In this document: positions 61,093-64,000 of the stretch, in pieces
How the letters are laid out: each line of letters opens with the position of its first letter
Numbering within the stretch: position 1 is the stretch's first letter
Origin: Rhizobium altiplani
Lineage (GTDB): Bacteria; Pseudomonadota; Alphaproteobacteria; Rhizobiales; Rhizobiaceae
Direction: 5' to 3'
DNA length: 64,000 nt
Assembly: GCF_001542405.1 (NCBI RefSeq)
Contig: NZ_LNCD01000003.1
Coordinates: forward strand, 124,001-188,000
Position numbers and translations under genes: made by a program
The notes under the pieces: model-generated
Databases searched by the model: none
Told to the model about the DNA's origin: nothing
The model's input: only the letters and a program-made list of their open reading frames with translations

Positions 61093-64000
61093 ATGCATCG
61101 CAAAGCTCTCCGTTGGGCATCTCGCTCAATGCTATTGGATTCGTTGACTCCCCGGTGGTTCGCTGCGGGCCGAAAGGCGAAGCTTCGTAACACCGCCCAT
61201 AGGGAAGATAACAACTATCAACTCGCGCTGGCCGCGCAAACGACCGATGCGATCAAGTCTGGCACTGCCGCCGACAGTCCCCTCAACACCATCGCGGTCA
61301 ATGAGGATGACGATCGGTCGACGGGGATGGTCTGCGACGCTCACGGCCAGGTCAATAACGACATCACGCTGCCGTCGCTGGCCGATAGTTTCGCAACGAT
61401 CTACGGAGCCGGCGTTCAACGTGGTGACTTTGTCGCACATCAGCCGTTTGCTGCTGATTGGGGCTTTTCACCTTCCGGTAGGTCCGCCAATACCGTTGGC
61501 ATGGGATGGCCGCTCCATGGCGCGCGCGCGGGAACGAGCTTCATGGCTGCGGATCCCCTGGCGCCTTTTCTGCGGAACGGTGCTGCGCAGACAGCATCCG
61601 GGCCAGGTTCGACCAGTGTGGGGAGCAGCTCCGCTTCCGGTAAAGTCGTCATCCTCGATTCGACCCCCTCAGCGCAGGCGAGTGCTCACGGATCGCACTC
61701 ATTCCTGGCGTTTGGCTTGCCGTTTGGCGTCTGCGGCTGCGGCTACTATACGTCTCCGACGCGACTGCTTGATTGGGCCCAAGGCGGCGGCATGCTCCAG
61801 CCCGACGGCCAATTGCCCGGAACGAGGCTGACCGAGGGACCGGACTATGTACCGACTGGCAAGGGAACATTTGGCGCGTCGGTCAGCGACCCGCTTCTGA
61901 ACCGTGACCTTTCGCCTTTGTCAGGTTGGCGCGGAACGGCAAGGTGGACTGGCTCAACAGTTTCGAACGGGCCATTGCCAGGCGGCGGGGAGATTGGAAC
62001 CGGAAGCGCAACCTCAAAGGGCGTCGGCATACTATCCGGCTCGGTGACCAAACCGGTGGGCGGCCAGCAGAGGGCAGCAACGCAGGGGCTCGCGGCAACG
62101 GCCGCCGCCACCAACGCGATCGTGGCGGAAAATCAGAAGCAGGGCAATCCTGAGAGCGAGTGGGGCATCGACGGCGCCGGCAGCTCCAATATCGAGGGGT
62201 TCGCGACCGATATCAGCGTCGACAACGGCAAGACGATCAGCTTCAAGATCGATACCGATTCCACGAACTATCGAATCGATATCTACAGGCTCGGCTATTA
62301 TGGCGGCATGGGCGCGCGCAAGGTTGCGACCTTGCAGCACACCGGATTGCAGAACCAGCCCGATCCGCTGCGCAATGCCTCGACCGGCACGGTGGATGCC
62401 GGCAACTGGGCGGTCTCGGCGTCGTGGACCGTGCCAGACGACGCCGTCTCAGGCGTCTACATCGCCAAGCTCGTGCGCCAGGACGGCACCTTCGGCGAAA
62501 ACCACATCCCGTTCATCGTACGCGATGATGACAGTCACAGTGACATCGTCTTCCAGACCGCGGACGAGACCTGGCAGGCCTATAATGGCTGGGGCGGCGC
62601 AAATTTCTACGGCGGCAATGGCCCAGCGACGGGGCAGGGTGCCGGTCGCGCCTACGCTGTCAGTTACAACAGGCCGATCGCGACCCGTGGCGGGGTTGGC
62701 ACATATGCTGGGCCACAGGACTATCTGTTCGGCGCAGAGTATGCCGGGATCTACTGGCTGGAACAGAACGGCTACGATGTGTCATACCTGTCGGGCGTCG
62801 ATGTCGATCGCTATGGCAGTCTGCTTCTAAACCATAAGGTGTATGTAGACGCTGGGCATGACGAATATTGGTCTGGACAGCAACGCGCCAATGTCGAGGC
62901 GGCACGTGACGCTGGCGTCAATCTGGAGTTCTGGAGCGGCAACGAGGTTTACTGGCGCACCCGTTGGGGCAACAGTTATAGCAGTGATGCCACCCCGTAC
63001 CGTACCCTCATCTCTTATAAGGAGACATGGTCACCTGGCGCCAGCATCGACCCCTCCGACCAATGGACAGGCACCTTCCGCGACCCGCGCCTCAGCCCGC
63101 CCGCTATTGGCGGTGGAAACCCGGAAAACTCGCTGACCGGCCAGTTGTTTATGGTCGACGACGTCGGCTCGAACCTGCAGGCGATTACCATTCCCTATGA
63201 TGACGCCAACCTGCGGTTCTGGCGCAGTACGAGTGTTGCCAACCTTCAGCCCGGACAGACCGCGACACTTACAAAGAACTACCTCGGGTATGAATGGGAC
63301 GATTCACCCGATAACGGCTTCGATCCAGCCGGTCTGGTGAAGCTGTCCTCGACGACGTTGAATGTCAGCTCCTACCTGCTCGACTACGGAAACACCACCG
63401 GCAACGGTACCTCGACCCATAATCTGACGCTCTATCGCGCGCCGAGCGGTGCGCTGGTGTTCGGAGCGGGCACGGTCTACTGGACCTGGGGCCTCAGCGA
63501 CAACCACGACAAGGAGGTGACCCCCACAGACCCCCGGGTGCAACAGGCCATGGTGAACCTGTTCGCCGACATGGGCATTCAGCCGGGAACACTGCAGGCT
63601 GGGCTCGTCGCGACAACAACGTCGACGGACCATACCGCACCGACCTCCGCCATCACCGTCCCCGCAACGACGAGCGTTGGCTCGACCGTCACGATTTCTG
63701 GCACCGCCACCGACACGGGCGGCGGGGTCATCGCCGCCGTCGAGGTCTCGACCGACAACGGCGCAAGCTGGCACCCGGCGACGGGGGACGAGAGCTGGAC
63801 TTATAGCTGGTCTCCCCAGGTCGCGGGTACCTACACCATCCGCTCCCGCGCCGTGGACGACAGCATCAACCTCGAGACGCCTTCGGCAGGAAAAACGGTC
63901 ACGGTCACCGGCCCGAGCTATGTTTCGCTCTTCTCTGGTTCCGCGACCCCAGCGGTCGTCAATACCAACGACACGTCGGCCGTCGAGCTCGGAGTCCGCT
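61093..64000 (+). CDS. Very large protein with N,N-dimethylformamidase-beta-like, Ig-like and DUF4082 domains (3' end cut)
   Basis: The frame is open from an ATG at 61093 (GAGGGGG about 6 nt upstream) to the window edge, at least 969 residues. Residues 1-350 are Gly/Ser/Thr-rich with no obvious signal peptide. Residues about 355-840 resemble the N,N-dimethylformamidase beta-subunit-like domain (YRIDIYRLGYYGGMGARKVA, DETWQAYNGWGGANFYGG, VYVDAGHDEYWS). Residues about 850-935 are an Ig-like repeat (TISGTATDTGGGVIAAVEVS). From about 940 a DUF4082 domain begins (SLFSGSATPAVVNTNDTSAV). The modular beta-rich design suggests a surface or secreted protein. Enzyme activity is not established. Confidence 0.85.
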   Translation, partial: MHRKALRWASRSMLLDSLTPRWFAAGRKAKLRNTAHREDNNYQLALAAQTTDAIKSGTAADSPLNTIAVNEDDDRSTGMVCDAHGQVNNDITLPSLADSFATIYGAGVQRGDFVAHQPFAADWGFSPSGRSANTVGMGWPLHGARAGTSFMAADPLAPFLRNGAAQTASGPGSTSVGSSSASGKVVILDSTPSAQASAHGSHSFLAFGLPFGVCGCGYYTSPTRLLDWAQGGGMLQPDGQLPGTRLTEGPDYVPTGKGTFGASVSDPLLNRDLSPLSGWRGTARWTGSTVSNGPLPGGGEIGTGSATSKGVGILSGSVTKPVGGQQRAATQGLAATAAATNAIVAENQKQGNPESEWGIDGAGSSNIEGFATDISVDNGKTISFKIDTDSTNYRIDIYRLGYYGGMGARKVATLQHTGLQNQPDPLRNASTGTVDAGNWAVSASWTVPDDAVSGVYIAKLVRQDGTFGENHIPFIVRDDDSHSDIVFQTADETWQAYNGWGGANFYGGNGPATGQGAGRAYAVSYNRPIATRGGVGTYAGPQDYLFGAEYAGIYWLEQNGYDVSYLSGVDVDRYGSLLLNHKVYVDAGHDEYWSGQQRANVEAARDAGVNLEFWSGNEVYWRTRWGNSYSSDATPYRTLISYKETWSPGASIDPSDQWTGTFRDPRLSPPAIGGGNPENSLTGQLFMVDDVGSNLQAITIPYDDANLRFWRSTSVANLQPGQTATLTKNYLGYEWDDSPDNGFDPAGLVKLSSTTLNVSSYLLDYGNTTGNGTSTHNLTLYRAPSGALVFGAGTVYWTWGLSDNHDKEVTPTDPRVQQAMVNLFADMGIQPGTLQAGLVATTTSTDHTAPTSAITVPATTSVGSTVTISGTATDTGGGVIAAVEVSTDNGASWHPATGDESWTYSWSPQVAGTYTIRSRAVDDSINLETPSAGKTVTVTGPSYVSLFSGSATPAVVNTNDTSAVELGVR

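Noticed and set aside
61247..61831. A 194-codon plus-strand frame, with others at 62300-62830 and 63304-63774 (minus)
   Set aside because: They overlap the long frame from 61093, whose translation gives conserved dimethylformamidase-beta-like, Ig-like and DUF4082 sequence.

Overview
The window is GC-rich, densely packed DNA from an alphaproteobacterium, most likely a member of the Rhizobiaceae (Rhizobium/Agrobacterium/Ensifer type). The main reasons are the pcaDCHGB operon divergent from a LysR-type pcaQ, its neighbouring Liv-type transporter that matches the protocatechuate transporter PcaMNVWX of Sinorhizobium, several class III nucleotide cyclases, and small Rhizobiaceae-type proteins (DUF2934, a Lys/Gly-rich KGG protein). 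I saw no rRNA, tRNA, CRISPR array, insertion sequence or phage gene.

Region 1 (1-20,100) is a glycan and signalling region. A leftward operon encodes a Yej/Opp-type ABC importer (dual ATPase, Tat-exported binding protein, two permeases) followed by three overlapping glycosyltransferases, the last cut by the window edge. Next come a class III cyclase, a nucleotide-sugar dehydrogenase, a DUF3095 cyclase-fold protein, a small methyltransferase, an FkbM methyltransferase overlapping a membrane/[2Fe-2S]/cyclase fusion, a GT4 glycosyltransferase overlapping a polysaccharide deacetylase, and an MBL-fold hydrolase. I do not recognise this as a described locus.

Region 2 (20,100-38,000) holds the complete 4-hydroxybenzoate/protocatechuate beta-ketoadipate pathway: pcaMNVWX-like uptake, pcaDCHGB, pcaQ, pobA with pobR, and pcaR with pcaIJF. 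PobA makes protocatechuate, PcaHG opens the ring, PcaB, PcaC and PcaD produce beta-ketoadipate, PcaIJ activates it, and PcaF cleaves it to succinyl-CoA and acetyl-CoA. Two matching 16-nt palindromes (25183-25198 and 29021-29036) look like PcaQ boxes, and 33570-33584 looks like a PcaR box. A short-chain dehydrogenase and a glutathione S-transferase follow.

Region 3 (38,000-50,250) is mixed: small stress-type proteins, a cardiolipin synthase plus an endonuclease/exonuclease/phosphatase-family enzyme, a secreted esterase, a ParDE module with its operator, an MscS channel with a degenerate cyclic-nucleotide-binding domain, an HlyD plus two ABC-2 permeases without an ATPase, a small HTH protein and a methyltransferase.

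Region 4 (50,250-64,000) starts with a SARP-like regulator with TolB-like and TPR domains. It continues with a carbohydrate locus (LacI regulator, GH2 glycosidase and a complete CUT1 ABC importer). It ends with a very large protein carrying an N,N-dimethylformamidase-beta-like domain, Ig-like repeats and the start of a DUF4082 domain, which runs off the right edge.
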